NCBI RefSeq assembly: GCF_028368975.1
Contig: NZ_JAQNDM010000002.1
Coordinates: forward strand, 434,001-498,000
Source: Stigmatella ashevillena
GTDB taxonomy: Bacteria > Myxococcota > Myxococcia > Myxococcales > Myxococcaceae
Length of the DNA: 64,000 nucleotides
Direction of reading: 5' to 3'
Shown here: positions 28,196 through 36,850 of the stretch, piece after piece
Layout: each line of letters opens with the position of its first letter
Numbering within the stretch: the stretch's first letter is position 1
The notes under the pieces: model-generated
The model's input: the letters and a program-made list of their open reading frames with translations, nothing else
The model's database searches: none
Told to the model about the DNA's origin: nothing
Program-made: the position numbers and the translations under genes

Positions 28196-29257
28196 CCATT
28201 GACCCGTCGGCGCCGTGCCTTGCTCTCCGCGCTGGGAGTCCTCGTGCTGCTTGGGGCCACCCTCGTGGGGGTGGGATGCCACGCTTTTTCCGCCCCCATG
28301 TATCAAGGGCCGAAGTCAGATCATTTCGATGGAAAGCAGTTCATCAACCAGGATCCGCGCCAGGCCAAGATGGGCTTCCTGGACTGGCAGCTCCACCGGG
28401 AGCGAGGCCCTTGGACGGACTGGACAGAAGCCCCTCCGGGCCCTCCCCCACCCCGGCGCGTGCCGCGCGGGGCGCTCCGGGTGACGTTCATCAACCACGC
28501 CACCACGTTGATCCAACTGGATGGCCTGAACGTGTTGACGGATCCCATCTGGTCGGAGCGATGCAGCCCCGTGTCCTTCGCCGGGCCCCAGCGCGTGCGC
28601 CCGCCGGGCCTGCGTTTCGAGGACCTGCCGCCCATTGACGTGGTCCTCCTCAGCCACAACCACTACGATCACATGGACGTGCCGACGCTGAAGCGGCTGG
28701 CGGATCAATTCCCGAACGCGCGCTTCTTCGCGGGGCTCGGGAACCGGGCCTTCCTCCAGTCCAAGGGCCTGCGCAACGCGATGGATCTCGACTGGTGGCA
28801 AGAGGTGCCGCTCACCCCGGAGGTGAAGCTGGTGAGCACCCCGGCCCACCACTTCTCCAACCGGGGGCTGAGCGATCAGAACGGCACGCTGTGGACGAGC
28901 TATGTCCTCCAGGGCCCCTCGGGGGTGACGTACTTCGCCGGAGACACGGGGTACGGCAAGCACTTCCGCCAGGTGCGTGAGCGCTTCGGCCCGCCCCGGC
29001 TCGCCGTGCTCCCCATCGGCGCGTTCCGCCCCGAGGCCTTCATGGAGGTGGTGCACGTCTCGCCCGAGCAAGCGGTCCAGGCCCACCTGGACCTGGAGGC
29101 CCAGGTCAGCGTGCCCATGCACTTCGGGACCTTCAAGCTGGCCGATGACGGGCAGGAAGAGCCCGTCACCCGGCTGCGCGCGGCCCTGGAGGCCCAACCC
29201 GAACCGAAGCCGGCGTTCTGGGTGCTCGGCTTCGGCGAGGGCCGCGACATCCCCTGA
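28193..29257 (+). CDS. Metallo-beta-lactamase-fold hydrolase, NAPE-PLD/UlaG-like lipoprotein
   Basis: 354-residue MBL-fold protein. The ATG at 28193 is preferred to the ATG at 28184 because TGGAG lies 9 nt upstream. A basic N-terminus and hydrophobic stretch end in VGVGC (Cys29), a possible lipidation site. The metal-binding motif SHNHYDHMD gives His155, His157, Asp159 and His160. Further ligand segments are PAHHFSNR, FAGDTGY and PMHFGTFKL. The layout, including the early FINHATTLIQLDGLNVLTDP strand pair, matches the NAPE-hydrolysing phospholipase D-like branch. It is probably envelope-anchored and acts on a phosphodiester or lipid amide; the substrate is not known. It diverges from the kinase-cyclase operon. 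Confidence 0.87.
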   Translation: MPLTRRRRALLSALGVLVLLGATLVGVGCHAFSAPMYQGPKSDHFDGKQFINQDPRQAKMGFLDWQLHRERGPWTDWTEAPPGPPPPRRVPRGALRVTFINHATTLIQLDGLNVLTDPIWSERCSPVSFAGPQRVRPPGLRFEDLPPIDVVLLSHNHYDHMDVPTLKRLADQFPNARFFAGLGNRAFLQSKGLRNAMDLDWWQEVPLTPEVKLVSTPAHHFSNRGLSDQNGTLWTSYVLQGPSGVTYFAGDTGYGKHFRQVRERFGPPRLAVLPIGAFRPEAFMEVVHVSPEQAVQAHLDLEAQVSVPMHFGTFKLADDGQEEPVTRLRAALEAQPEPKPAFWVLGFGEGRDIP

Positions 29258-31435
29258 TCAGGAAATCTTGGGATCCGTCCGGGGATCGCCCCCCATCGCA
29301 GAGGGGACTCCGTGGTGGCCGTTGGCGGGCTTGTCCTCGAGGGCCCCCTTGTCCTGGGCATTCTTCTCCAGCAGGACCTTGGCCGGCGGCTGCTCATCCG
29401 CGGCGCGGCGGGCCTCCCGCTCCTTGTAGCGGCGGATGGCGGGGGCCATGATCTCACCGATGAGCGTGCGGTAGTCCATGCCGGCGCCCTGGGCGATGAG
29501 CACCAGGTCGCTCCAGCCCGGCGTCAGGCCCGGCAGCGGGTTGCACTCGATGAAGTAGAGGCGCCCCTTGTCATCCATGCGGAAGTCGATGCGCGCCACG
29601 TCCCGGCACCCAAGCGCCATGAACGAGCCGCGCGCCGCCGTGCGCAGGCGCTCCAGCAACGCGGGCTCCAGCTTGGCCGGCGCGTCGTAGCGGATGCGGT
29701 CGGTCCAATCGAGCTTGTGCTGGAAGCTGTAGACGGGGTTCTTCTCTTCCTTGTCCAGGAAGACGATCTCCATCGGGGGCAGCACGCGCGGTCGGCGCTC
29801 GCCCAGCAGCCCCACGGTGAACTCACGGCCGCCGATGTACTCCTCGACGAGGGCCGGCTGCTTGTACTTGCTGGCGATCTCCTTGACCACCTCGCGCAGC
29901 TCCGCCTCGCTGTGGCAGACGCTCTTGCTCACCACGCCCTTGGAAGAGCCCTCCGCCACCGGCTTCACCATCAGCGGGAAGGTGAAGTCCTTGTTGAGCC
30001 GCTCCTTGCCCGTGAGCATGAGCTGGAAGTTGGGGGTGTGGATGCCCGCCTGGCGGACGATCTTCTTCGCCAGCGCCTTGTCCAGCGCGAGGGAGAGCGT
30101 GGCCGGATCGCTTCCCGTGTAGGGAATGTCCAGGAGCTCCAGCATGGCCGGCACCTGGCTCTCGCGGTTGCGGCCCTTGAACCCCTCGGCGATGTTGAAC
30201 ACCACGTCCAGGGGCGTGCTGGCCAGCACGCTGGGCAGCTCCTGGTTGGCCTCGAGATCCACCACCTCGTGGCCCCAGGAGGCGATGGCCTCGCGGATGG
30301 CCTGGAGCGTGGCCGGCGAGTCGTACTCGGCCTCGCTGTCCTCCGAGGCATCCACCGTGGGCTTCACACGCTTGACGTTGTAGGTGAACCCCACGCGCAG
30401 GGGGCCCGTCTTGCGCGCGGGCTTGCCCTGGCGCCGGGCCGAGTCCTTGATCTTGTAGCGCTTCGCGGCGCTCTGGATGATGGAGTTGATGACCCCATCC
30501 AGGTGCAACCCCTCGAGCTCGGCGGCGGCGTAGATGCCCGCGCCCGGCTCCAGGCTGGGCAGCGCGTTGATCTCCAGGAAGTACGGCACGCCCGCGTCGC
30601 TGAGCCGGAAGTCGATGCGGCCCAGATCCCGGCAGTCCAGCACCTGGAAGATCGTCTGCGCCATCTTGCGCATGTCCTCCGCCGTCTTCGCGGAGACGTT
30701 CGCGGGGGCGCGCACGCGCACGGCGCTGGGGTGCTTCGTCTTCAGATCGTAGTCGTAGATCGGGTACTTGCGGCCCTCGGTGGCAACCGGGTCGATCACG
30801 TACTCCACCGGCGAGAGGACCCCGTCGTAGTCGTTGTCCACCGCGGCCAGGAAGGGCACCGTGAGATCCCTCCCGCCGATGTACTCCTCGACCAACACGC
30901 CGGCCGGATACTTGGCGAGCGCCTGGGTCACCTTGGCGCGCACTTCATCCAGCGTCTCCGCGATGGAGTCCTGGGTGATGCCCTTGGAGGAGCCCTCGAA
31001 GTTGGGCTTGACGATGACGGGAAAGCGCAGGTTCTCCGCCGTCAGCTCGCTGAGCTTCTCCACGTACTGCCAGCCCGGCGTCCGGATGCCGTGCTTGGCG
31101 AGGATGAGCTTGGTGAGCTGCTTGTCCAGGGTGACCGCCAGCGCGTACGCATCGCTGCCGGTGTACGGGAAGCCCAGCTCGTCGAAGAGGGCCGGATAGA
31201 AGGCCTCGCGGAAGCGGCCCCGGCGTCCCTCGGCGGTATTGAAGATGATATCCGGGCTGTAGGCCTCCAACCGGGCCACGGTGCGCGAGGCGGGCCCGCT
31301 CACCTCGAAGCGCTCCAGCCGGTGGCCGAGCCGCTCGATGGCACCCGCCAGGGCGTTGACCGTCTCCTGCGTGTCGAACTCCGCCTCTTCTTCCAGATCG
31401 GACAGCCTGAGATTGTGCGTCAACGCGATGCGCAC
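29258..31435 (-). CDS. Double ATP-grasp protein: two D-Ala-D-Ala ligase-like units fused
   Basis: 725-residue protein made of two tandem ligase-like halves (about 1-345 and 365-690). Each half has a pre-ATP-grasp domain (IIFNTAEG / VVFNIAEG and PYTGSD), an ATP-binding loop (EGSSKGI / EGSSKGV) and a C-terminal substrate/metal motif (FLEINALPSL / FIECNPLPGL). An ordinary Ddl is one unit of about 310-370 residues. Ddl itself carries a His-Gly in place of the AEG seen here, so these units may ligate other amino or hydroxy acids. A charged, low-complexity tail ends the protein. The start overlaps the RDD gene by 16 bp. The call as a ligase-like pair is firm; the substrate is not known. Confidence 0.85.
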   Translation of the reverse strand: MRIALTHNLRLSDLEEEAEFDTQETVNALAGAIERLGHRLERFEVSGPASRTVARLEAYSPDIIFNTAEGRRGRFREAFYPALFDELGFPYTGSDAYALAVTLDKQLTKLILAKHGIRTPGWQYVEKLSELTAENLRFPVIVKPNFEGSSKGITQDSIAETLDEVRAKVTQALAKYPAGVLVEEYIGGRDLTVPFLAAVDNDYDGVLSPVEYVIDPVATEGRKYPIYDYDLKTKHPSAVRVRAPANVSAKTAEDMRKMAQTIFQVLDCRDLGRIDFRLSDAGVPYFLEINALPSLEPGAGIYAAAELEGLHLDGVINSIIQSAAKRYKIKDSARRQGKPARKTGPLRVGFTYNVKRVKPTVDASEDSEAEYDSPATLQAIREAIASWGHEVVDLEANQELPSVLASTPLDVVFNIAEGFKGRNRESQVPAMLELLDIPYTGSDPATLSLALDKALAKKIVRQAGIHTPNFQLMLTGKERLNKDFTFPLMVKPVAEGSSKGVVSKSVCHSEAELREVVKEIASKYKQPALVEEYIGGREFTVGLLGERRPRVLPPMEIVFLDKEEKNPVYSFQHKLDWTDRIRYDAPAKLEPALLERLRTAARGSFMALGCRDVARIDFRMDDKGRLYFIECNPLPGLTPGWSDLVLIAQGAGMDYRTLIGEIMAPAIRRYKEREARRAADEQPPAKVLLEKNAQDKGALEDKPANGHHGVPSAMGGDPRTDPKIS

Positions 31436-32064
31436 GGCTTTCCCTTTCTCACTTTTTTGAGGGCACGGCCGCGGCGCACCTTGGCCGCGGACAGCAATCG
31501 TCCCGGAGCGCGCTCATGCGCCACCGGTGTGCGGGGAGCAACAGTCGCCCCCGCCACAACTTTCCCGTCCACCACCTGCGTCTGAGCCCACATGTCGCCC
31601 AGCCTCCAACCGAGCGGATCTCTCAGGACCCGCCAGGCCTCCAACCCTCCGATGGCCACCAGTCCCGCGACCGCCGCCACCTGGCCCAGGGGCTGGGGCA
31701 TCATTCCCAGCAGCACGATGAGCGCCAGCGGGGCGTTGCGCAGGGTGCTGTCCCGGTGACGGGCCGCCGAGCGGGTGGGCAGGTGCATCACCTTCACCCC
31801 GAAGATGCGCTTGCCCACGCTCTGGCCCTGGATCATCCCATCCGCCAGCAGCAGGAAGAGCAGCGCGACGACGGAGCCCGCGGCGCCGCACACGGCCGCC
31901 AGCCCCCAAGCCACGGCCACGTCCACCAGCCGAGCGCCCACGCGCAGCCAGAGCGACGCCTTGGGATAGGGCGAGCCCGTGGGGGTTTCATCCTCGTGCA
32001 CCAGGCGCAGCGAGCGAGTCCCCCGCTGTGCCGCCATGCACACACGCTGAGGGGCGGGGCTCAC
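31420..32064 (-). CDS. RDD family membrane protein
   Basis: 214-residue inner-membrane protein. The GTG at 32064 overlaps the preceding stop as GTGA; an ATG at 32037 is possible but has no ribosome-binding site. The RDD core begins LWLRVGARLVDVAVAW near residue 38, followed by a second helix (VVALLFLLLADGM), the conserved GQSVGKRIFGVKVM segment and a third hydrophobic segment (ALIVLLGMMPQPLGQVAAV). The C-terminal 40 residues are basic. RDD proteins are often transport- or envelope-related, but the role is unknown. It is the middle gene of the DUF4177-like / RDD / double-ligase operon. Confidence 0.8.
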   Translation of the reverse strand: MSPAPQRVCMAAQRGTRSLRLVHEDETPTGSPYPKASLWLRVGARLVDVAVAWGLAAVCGAAGSVVALLFLLLADGMIQGQSVGKRIFGVKVMHLPTRSAARHRDSTLRNAPLALIVLLGMMPQPLGQVAAVAGLVAIGGLEAWRVLRDPLGWRLGDMWAQTQVVDGKVVAGATVAPRTPVAHERAPGRLLSAAKVRRGRALKKVRKGKPCASR

Positions 32065-32570
32065 TCCTCGGGCTCCAGGATGAGACCCCGTTCGGGAGGC
32101 TCCGCCTCGTCCAGCCCCGCGAGCTGCGCCAGCCGATCATGGGCACTGATGGGCAGGACCCGGCCCCGCGCGCGCTTCGCATGGACGCGGGCGTGGTCCG
32201 CGGCCAACTCCGCCGTGAGCGAGCCCGCCTCGGACAGCCGCATCAGCCGTTCCCGGGCTTCTTCCTCGTCATGCGTGGCCGCGGCCCCTTCCCGGGTGAA
32301 GAAGATGAAGGCCATGGCCGGCCGCTTGGAGGACTCGCGCATGGCGAACTGCACGCCATCGAGGTTCCAGCCCTGACCGACCCACTGGTTGACGGTGCGC
32401 TCCAGGGCGCCCTCATCGACCGTGGACAGCTCGACCACCTTGTATTGGAGGGGACCCGGGGTACGAACCGCGGGCGCCGGATCGGCCTTGGACGAAGGCC
32501 GGGCCCGGCGGGGGCGTTCAGGCGGAGGTTTTGCCTGCTTGCGTTTCGGCCGCTTCTTCTGGGTGGGCAT
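32061..32570 (-). CDS. DUF4177-like protein
   Basis: 169-residue protein. A very basic, Pro-rich N-terminus (about 1-38) precedes a compact domain (about 42-95) with the DUF4177 pattern: YKVVELSTVDEGALERTV, then NQWVGQGWNLDGVQF and a closing strand. The rest is helical and charged (EEEARERLMRLSEAG). No signal peptide or enzymatic motif is visible. The stop overlaps the RDD start by GTGA. It lies 79 bp after hemB in the same orientation and could be part of a longer transcript. Confidence 0.7.
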   Translation of the reverse strand: MPTQKKRPKRKQAKPPPERPRRARPSSKADPAPAVRTPGPLQYKVVELSTVDEGALERTVNQWVGQGWNLDGVQFAMRESSKRPAMAFIFFTREGAAATHDEEEARERLMRLSEAGSLTAELAADHARVHAKRARGRVLPISAHDRLAQLAGLDEAEPPERGLILEPEE

Positions 32571-32649
32571 CGATTATCCGCCAATCACTTTGCGCGCAGT
32601 CCGGGGCGCGATCAAGCGGATGAACGCGCCTGAGGCCCCGGGGTGTTTC

Positions 32650-33618
32650 CTACAAGAGCTTGGCGGCCTCCAGGGCATGGTAGGTAACGATGAGGTCCGC
32701 CCCAGCGCGCTTGATGGACGTGAGCACCTCCATCATGACCCGCTCGCCATCCACCCACCCGTTCTGGGCGGCGGCCTTGAGCATCGCGTACTCGCCGGAC
32801 ACGTTGTAGGCGGCCACGGGCACGTCGCAGCGCTCCTTCACCCGGTGGATGATGTCCAGGTAGGACAGCGCGGGCTTGACCATGACCATGTCGGCGCCCT
32901 CGGCGAGATCCTGCGCCAGTTCGTGCAGGGCCTCGCGCGCATTGCCCGGGTCCATCTGGTAGCCCCGGCGATCCCCGAATTGGGGGGTGCTCTGGGCTGC
33001 CTCCCGGAAGGGGCCGTAGAAGCCAGAGGCGTATTTGACCGCATAGGAGAGGATGGGGACCTCCGCCTGCCCACCCTCGTCCAGCGCTTTGCGCAAGGCC
33101 AGCACGCGCCCATCCATCATGTCCGAGGGGGCGATGATGTCCGCTCCCGCCTGGGCACAGGTGACGGCCATCTGCGCCAGCAGCGGGAGCGTGGCGTCAT
33201 TGGCCACGTGGCCCCCTTCGATCACGCCGCAGTGGCCGTGGTCCGTGTACTCGCAGAGGCACACGTCCGCGATGACCTGCATGTCGGGGACAGCCTCCTT
33301 CACGGCGCGGATGGCGCGCTGGACGATGCCATCCCGGGCATAGCCCTGCGTGCCGCGGGCATCCTTGTGGTCTGGGATGCCAAAGAGAATCACGGAGGGA
33401 ACCCCCAGGGCCTTGGCCTGCTTGGCCTCCGCGACGGCGTGCTCCAACGAGAGGTTGAAGATGCCGGGCATGGAGGTGATGGGGCGCCGCACGTCCCGGC
33501 CCTCCACGACGAACAGCGGGTAGATGAAATCAGAGGGGGCGAGCGCCGTCTCACGCACCATGTCCCGGAGGACAGCGGAGCGGCGCAGGCGGCGGGGGCG
33601 GTGGATGGGAAAAGCCAT
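32650..33618 (-). CDS. hemB: Delta-aminolevulinic acid dehydratase (porphobilinogen synthase)
   Basis: Condenses two 5-aminolevulinate molecules to porphobilinogen in haem synthesis. The 322-residue length is standard. Zinc ligands Cys120, Cys122 and Cys130 lie in [13 protein letters not shown], so this is the zinc-type enzyme. The two active-site lysines are Lys195 ([15 protein letters not shown]) and Lys248 ([12 protein letters not shown]). The ATG at 33618 ([10 protein letters not shown]) is preferred to the GTG at 33627 because family members begin at that sequence. Neither has a clear Shine-Dalgarno, and a TATACC box lies only 9 nt upstream of the ATG, so a leaderless transcript is possible. 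Confidence 0.97.
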   Translation of the reverse strand: MAFPIHRPRRLRRSAVLRDMVRETALAPSDFIYPLFVVEGRDVRRPITSMPGIFNLSLEHAVAEAKQAKALGVPSVILFGIPDHKDARGTQGYARDGIVQRAIRAVKEAVPDMQVIADVCLCEYTDHGHCGVIEGGHVANDATLPLLAQMAVTCAQAGADIIAPSDMMDGRVLALRKALDEGGQAEVPILSYAVKYASGFYGPFREAAQSTPQFGDRRGYQMDPGNAREALHELAQDLAEGADMVMVKPALSYLDIIHRVKERCDVPVAAYNVSGEYAMLKAAAQNGWVDGERVMMEVLTSIKRAGADLIVTYHALEAAKLL

Positions 33619-33733
33619 GGAGTGCACGGTATAAACCGAGACGGGGTGCCCGCCACGTCTTCGGAGCCTGCGGCGGCCCCCCCGGCAGGCAGTGAGCCAA
33701 CCGGTGTCATGGCGCCCAGACCTCCCCTGAGCC

Positions 33734-34102
33734 CTAGGCCGCCCGATTCACCTTGAGGCAGTGCTTCTCGACTACCTTGACGAGCTGGGAAACCCCGAAA
33801 GGCTTGCGCAGGCAGGCGGCGATCCCTGGAGGCGGCGCACTGTCGCTGGCCGTCATCAGAACAACGGGCAGCGAGGACTTCTGGGGCTCCTGTCGGAGCT
33901 GCGCGAGAAACTCACGTCCGGACAGGATGGGCATCCACAGGTCCAGGACGATGACGCAGGGCGAAGTGTTTTGAGCGAGGACCTCGAGGCCCTCTTGTCC
34001 ATTGGCGGCCGTGGCCACGTGGAACCCCGCATCTTCGAGAACTCCCGCCACCGCTTCCCGGACGTCCGCATCATCTTCCAACAGCAACACTGTTCCGCGC
34101 AT
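33734..34102 (-). CDS. Stand-alone response regulator (CheY-like receiver)
   Basis: 122 residues, one receiver domain and nothing else. All switch residues are present: acidic pair EDD (9-11), phospho-acceptor Asp54 in VLDLWMP, Thr in MTAS and Lys in RKPF. The ATG follows GAGAGGAA. It has no output domain, so it must act by protein contact or relay. It is a close paralogue of the divergently transcribed receiver at 34276, sharing DLWMP and CLRKPF segments. No histidine kinase is adjacent. Confidence 0.9.
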   Translation of the reverse strand: MRGTVLLLEDDADVREAVAGVLEDAGFHVATAANGQEGLEVLAQNTSPCVIVLDLWMPILSGREFLAQLRQEPQKSSLPVVLMTASDSAPPPGIAACLRKPFGVSQLVKVVEKHCLKVNRAA

Positions 34103-34275
34103 GGGTTCCTCTCCCGGTCAACCCTTTCAAGCGCGGCCTCTCCCCCCCTTTATCCAGAGTGCGCCGGGTTCGGCGATTTCGACCTGTTCAGAGCATGCCA
34201 GAGCCATTGCCCGGGGGCACTTGCCGGCTGCTCGCACGATGTCGACCCTGGCCTCCCAACGAGAGGAACTCAACA

Positions 34276-34689
34276 ATGAGCACTCCGGGCGCATCCACCG
34301 AAGCCGAATCGTTGAGCGTGAAGGCCCTGTCGCGGCGAGGACCCCTGCTGGTCGTCGAAGATGATCCCGGCATCCGGGAGGCCCTCACCGGACTGCTGGA
34401 GGAAGCGGGGTTCCATGTCGCGGCGGTCGCCAACGGAAGGGAAGGCCTTCAGGTCATGGCCCGCCTGGGACTGCCCTGCCTCGTCCTGGTGGATCTGTGG
34501 ATGCCGCTGATGTCAGGCGGTGAGTTCATCTCCCATTTGAGGGAGCACCCCAGCCGACGCAATCTGCCGGTGGTGGCCATGACGGCCAGCGAGAGCCCGG
34601 CGCCCTCGGACGTGGAGGCCTGCTTGCGCAAACCCTTCGCGTCTTCAGCCCTGCTCGATCTCGTGAAAGTGCACTGTACGCGCCAATAG
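34276..34689 (+). CDS. Stand-alone response regulator (CheY-like receiver), paralogue
   Basis: 137 residues. The ATG at 34276 is chosen because GAGAGGAA lies about 9 nt upstream; the longer frame has no such site. After a 20-residue Ser/Ala-rich tail comes one receiver domain: EDD (28-30), Asp73 in LVDLWMP, Thr in MTAS and Lys in RKPF are all present. It is a paralogue of the gene at 33734-34102 across a 173-bp divergent spacer, the two reading outward from a shared regulatory region. There is no output domain. It probably serves as a phosphate sink or single-domain relay for an unlinked kinase. Confidence 0.9.
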   Translation: MSTPGASTEAESLSVKALSRRGPLLVVEDDPGIREALTGLLEEAGFHVAAVANGREGLQVMARLGLPCLVLVDLWMPLMSGGEFISHLREHPSRRNLPVVAMTASESPAPSDVEACLRKPFASSALLDLVKVHCTRQ

Positions 34690-34693
34690 CGCG

Positions 34694-34718
34694 CAGACGC
34701 CGAACCTCAGAGCGTCTG
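34694..34718. terminator. Hairpin between convergent genes
   Basis: Perfect 7-bp arms CAGACGC (34694-34700) and GCGTCTG (34712-34718) with an 11-nt loop. It lies right after the receiver stop and overlaps the end of the small gene at 34707. Confidence 0.5.
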
Positions 34719-34898
34719 ACCCCAGTGGGGATCTCGGCCCGCCAGCGAAGCCCGGCCCACGGCCCGCTCCGCCTCGTGAAGCGCCCGGGCATAGCGGGTG
34801 CGCGCCGCCTCCGTGCCAGCCCGAAGCCCCTCTTCGGCTGCCTTCAGTTCGCGCTGCGCCTGTGCCAGCTCCTGCTTCACCGCCTCAACCCATCTCAT
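34707..34898 (-). CDS. 63-residue coiled-coil protein
   Basis: Small protein (MRWVEAVKQELAQAQREL and onward) that is almost entirely alpha-helical, with alternating Ala/Leu and Glu/Arg/Lys in heptads. The ATG at 34898 has GGAG about 8 nt upstream; the longer frame from 35078 lacks support. No cysteine, no signal peptide and no known family. It converges on the receiver gene at 34276. It could be a small scaffold or regulator; nothing in the sequence settles this. Confidence 0.6.
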   Translation of the reverse strand: MRWVEAVKQELAQAQRELKAAEEGLRAGTEAARTRYARALHEAERAVGRASLAGRDPHWGQTL

Positions 34899-35045
34899 TC
34901 GTGTTTCTCCGGTGTTCCGGCTTTTCATGCACGGAGCGGACCAGGAGGGCCCTTCGCGGAAAGGCGCGAAAACTGGACACGTGTTGAGTCGCCGGAGCAG
35001 TCCCCGCGTACTTTTCTTTCCAGGGCTGCGTAGAGGCTGACGCGG

Positions 35046-35070
35046 TTGCCCCGGGGAAGGGGCGGGGCAA
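35046..35070 (+). promoter_or_regulatory. Inverted repeat in the ABC operon leader
   Basis: Perfect 8-bp arms TTGCCCCG (35046-35053) and CGGGGCAA (35063-35070), with a 9-nt loop, 29 bp before the presumed GTG start. It may be a leader hairpin or an operator. Confidence 0.4.
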
Positions 35071-35099
35071 TCGGCCACGGACGTCGTCGTCTACAGTGG

Positions 35100-36017
35100 G
35101 TGTCCGTGCCAGCCATCGAAGTCATCGGTCTTCAAAAGATCTACCGGCGTGCCTTCGGGCGCCGCGGCCAAGAAGCCCTCCGGGGGGTGGATCTCACGGT
35201 ACCCGAGGGGTGTGCCTTCGGGCTGATCGGCCCCAACGGCGCGGGAAAGACGACGTTCATCAAATCCATCCTCGGCATCGTCCAGCCCACGGCGGGCACG
35301 GTGCGGGTGCTGGGAGGCTCGCCCGAGGACCCGCGCATCCGCGCGCGAATCGGCTACCTGCCCGAGCGCCTGCACCTGCCGGGGGCGTGGACCGCGCTCG
35401 CGTTTCTCCGCACGGTGGCGCAACTCAAAGGCCTCCCGCCCGACCCGGCCCAGAACAAACGGTTGCTCGAACGCGTGGGGTTGGCGGAGGCAGAGGGGCG
35501 GCGCATCGGAGGTTATTCCAAGGGCATGCGGCAGCGGCTTGGGCTGGCGGCGGCGCTGCTGGGCGCCCCTTCCTTGCTGGTGCTGGACGAGCCCACGGAT
35601 GGGATTGATCCCCTGGGCCGGGTCGAGGTGCGCGGGATTCTTCAGGAGGAGGTGCGGCGGGGCACCACGCTGTTCCTCAACTCGCACCTGCTGGCGGAGA
35701 CGGAGCGGGTCTGTGCTCGGGTGGCCATCCTCGCCCAGGGACGCGTGCTGCGCGAAGGACGGCTCGAGGAGCTGACGCGGCACCGGCCCCAGTGGATCGC
35801 GCGTTTCTCTCCAGGCCACGACGAGGCCGCCTTGGAGGCCGCGGGATTCCGCCGCGGCGGCACGGCGGGGCTCTACCACCTGGAAGCGGAGGATCCGGCG
35901 GTGCTGAACGCGGCGTTGGACAAGGCCCGAGGCGCAGGCGCGCTGCTGGTGGAGCTCAAGCGCGACGGACAGGATCTGGAGTCCGTGCTGGCCTCCACCC
36001 TGGGGGAGGCCGCGTGA
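35100..36017 (+). CDS. ABC transporter ATP-binding protein
   Basis: 305-residue ATPase that would drive the adjacent six-helix permease. Walker A is GPNGAGKTT near residue 43, the ABC signature YSKGMRQRL is near 140, and Walker B LLVLDEPTDGIDP is near 160, followed by the switch His in NSHLL. The C-terminal 80 residues form the extension seen in NatA/CcmA-type exporters and NosF/YhaQ relatives. The start is uncertain: GTG 35100 (MSVPAIEV) or GTG 35106; neither has a good Shine-Dalgarno. The stop overlaps the permease start as GTGA. It is the first gene of a four-gene operon. Confidence 0.9.
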   Translation: MSVPAIEVIGLQKIYRRAFGRRGQEALRGVDLTVPEGCAFGLIGPNGAGKTTFIKSILGIVQPTAGTVRVLGGSPEDPRIRARIGYLPERLHLPGAWTALAFLRTVAQLKGLPPDPAQNKRLLERVGLAEAEGRRIGGYSKGMRQRLGLAAALLGAPSLLVLDEPTDGIDPLGRVEVRGILQEEVRRGTTLFLNSHLLAETERVCARVAILAQGRVLREGRLEELTRHRPQWIARFSPGHDEAALEAAGFRRGGTAGLYHLEAEDPAVLNAALDKARGAGALLVELKRDGQDLESVLASTLGEAA

Positions 36018-36850
36018 GGCCCGTGTTCGGAATCGCCGGGTACGTGCTGCGGGAAGCCGCCTCGCGCAAGTTCATCCTGGCCTTCGTCATCGGCATCACC
36101 CTGATGCTGCTCGTCCTGTCCCTGAGCCTGAGGCTGGAGGTGCTGGACGGGGCACTGGCCGCGACACGCCTCTTCGGCCAGGACGTGAACACGCGCATTC
36201 GCGCGGTGGATGTGGCGCTCCGGCCCCTGTTCCAGGCCTCCGCCTATGCCGTGTTCTACGGAGGGACCCTCTTCGGCATCGTCGCTTGCTCGGACTTCGC
36301 GCCCAGCCTGATGTCGCCCGGCCGCATCGAGCACCTGCTCGCCCTGCCCCTCCAGCGCTGGCACATCCTGGCGGGCACCTTCCTCGGGGTGCTGACGATG
36401 GCGCTGTGTGGAGCGCTCTACGGCTCGGGTGGGCTCCTGCTCATCCTCGGGGTGAAGACAGGCTACTGGACGGCCGGCCCATTGATCGCCGCGCTGCTGG
36501 CCTGTGTGAGCTTCGCGGCGGTGTACGCGGTGATGTTGACCACGGCCACGGTGGTGCGCAGCGCGGCCCTGTGCGCGGCCACGGGCGCCTTGGCCCTGGT
36601 GGGAGGAATCATCGCGGGGTACCGCACCTCCATCGCCCGGGTCTTCGAGGAAGGGCTGAGCCGGGAAGTCTTCCGGGCGGTGACGCTGGTGCTGCCCCGG
36701 CTGTCATCGTTGGCGGATGCCGCCGCCGACCTGGCAGCCTCACAGCCCCTGGAGGTGCAATCCTTGGGAACACTGCTCGTGGGAGTATTCGTGTTCGGGC
36801 TGGGCGTCTTGGCCGTGGGATTCTGGCACTTTGAAGGAAAGGACTACTGA
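36014..36850 (+). CDS. ABC transporter permease (ABC-2/NosY type)
   Basis: 278-residue inner-membrane subunit. The GTG at 36014 overlaps the ATPase stop (GTGA). Six hydrophobic segments are visible, at about 23-42, 82-98, 125-150, 160-185, 195-212 and 252-272. The long region between helices 1 and 2 (about 45-75) and the SPGRIEHLLALPLQRWHIL motif match ABC-2 permeases of NosY/NatB type. The likely role is export or gene-product assembly in the envelope; the substrate is unknown. Its TGA overlaps the next ATG (TGATG). Confidence 0.87.
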   Translation: MRPVFGIAGYVLREAASRKFILAFVIGITLMLLVLSLSLRLEVLDGALAATRLFGQDVNTRIRAVDVALRPLFQASAYAVFYGGTLFGIVACSDFAPSLMSPGRIEHLLALPLQRWHILAGTFLGVLTMALCGALYGSGGLLLILGVKTGYWTAGPLIAALLACVSFAAVYAVMLTTATVVRSAALCAATGALALVGGIIAGYRTSIARVFEEGLSREVFRAVTLVLPRLSSLADAAADLAASQPLEVQSLGTLLVGVFVFGLGVLAVGFWHFEGKDY

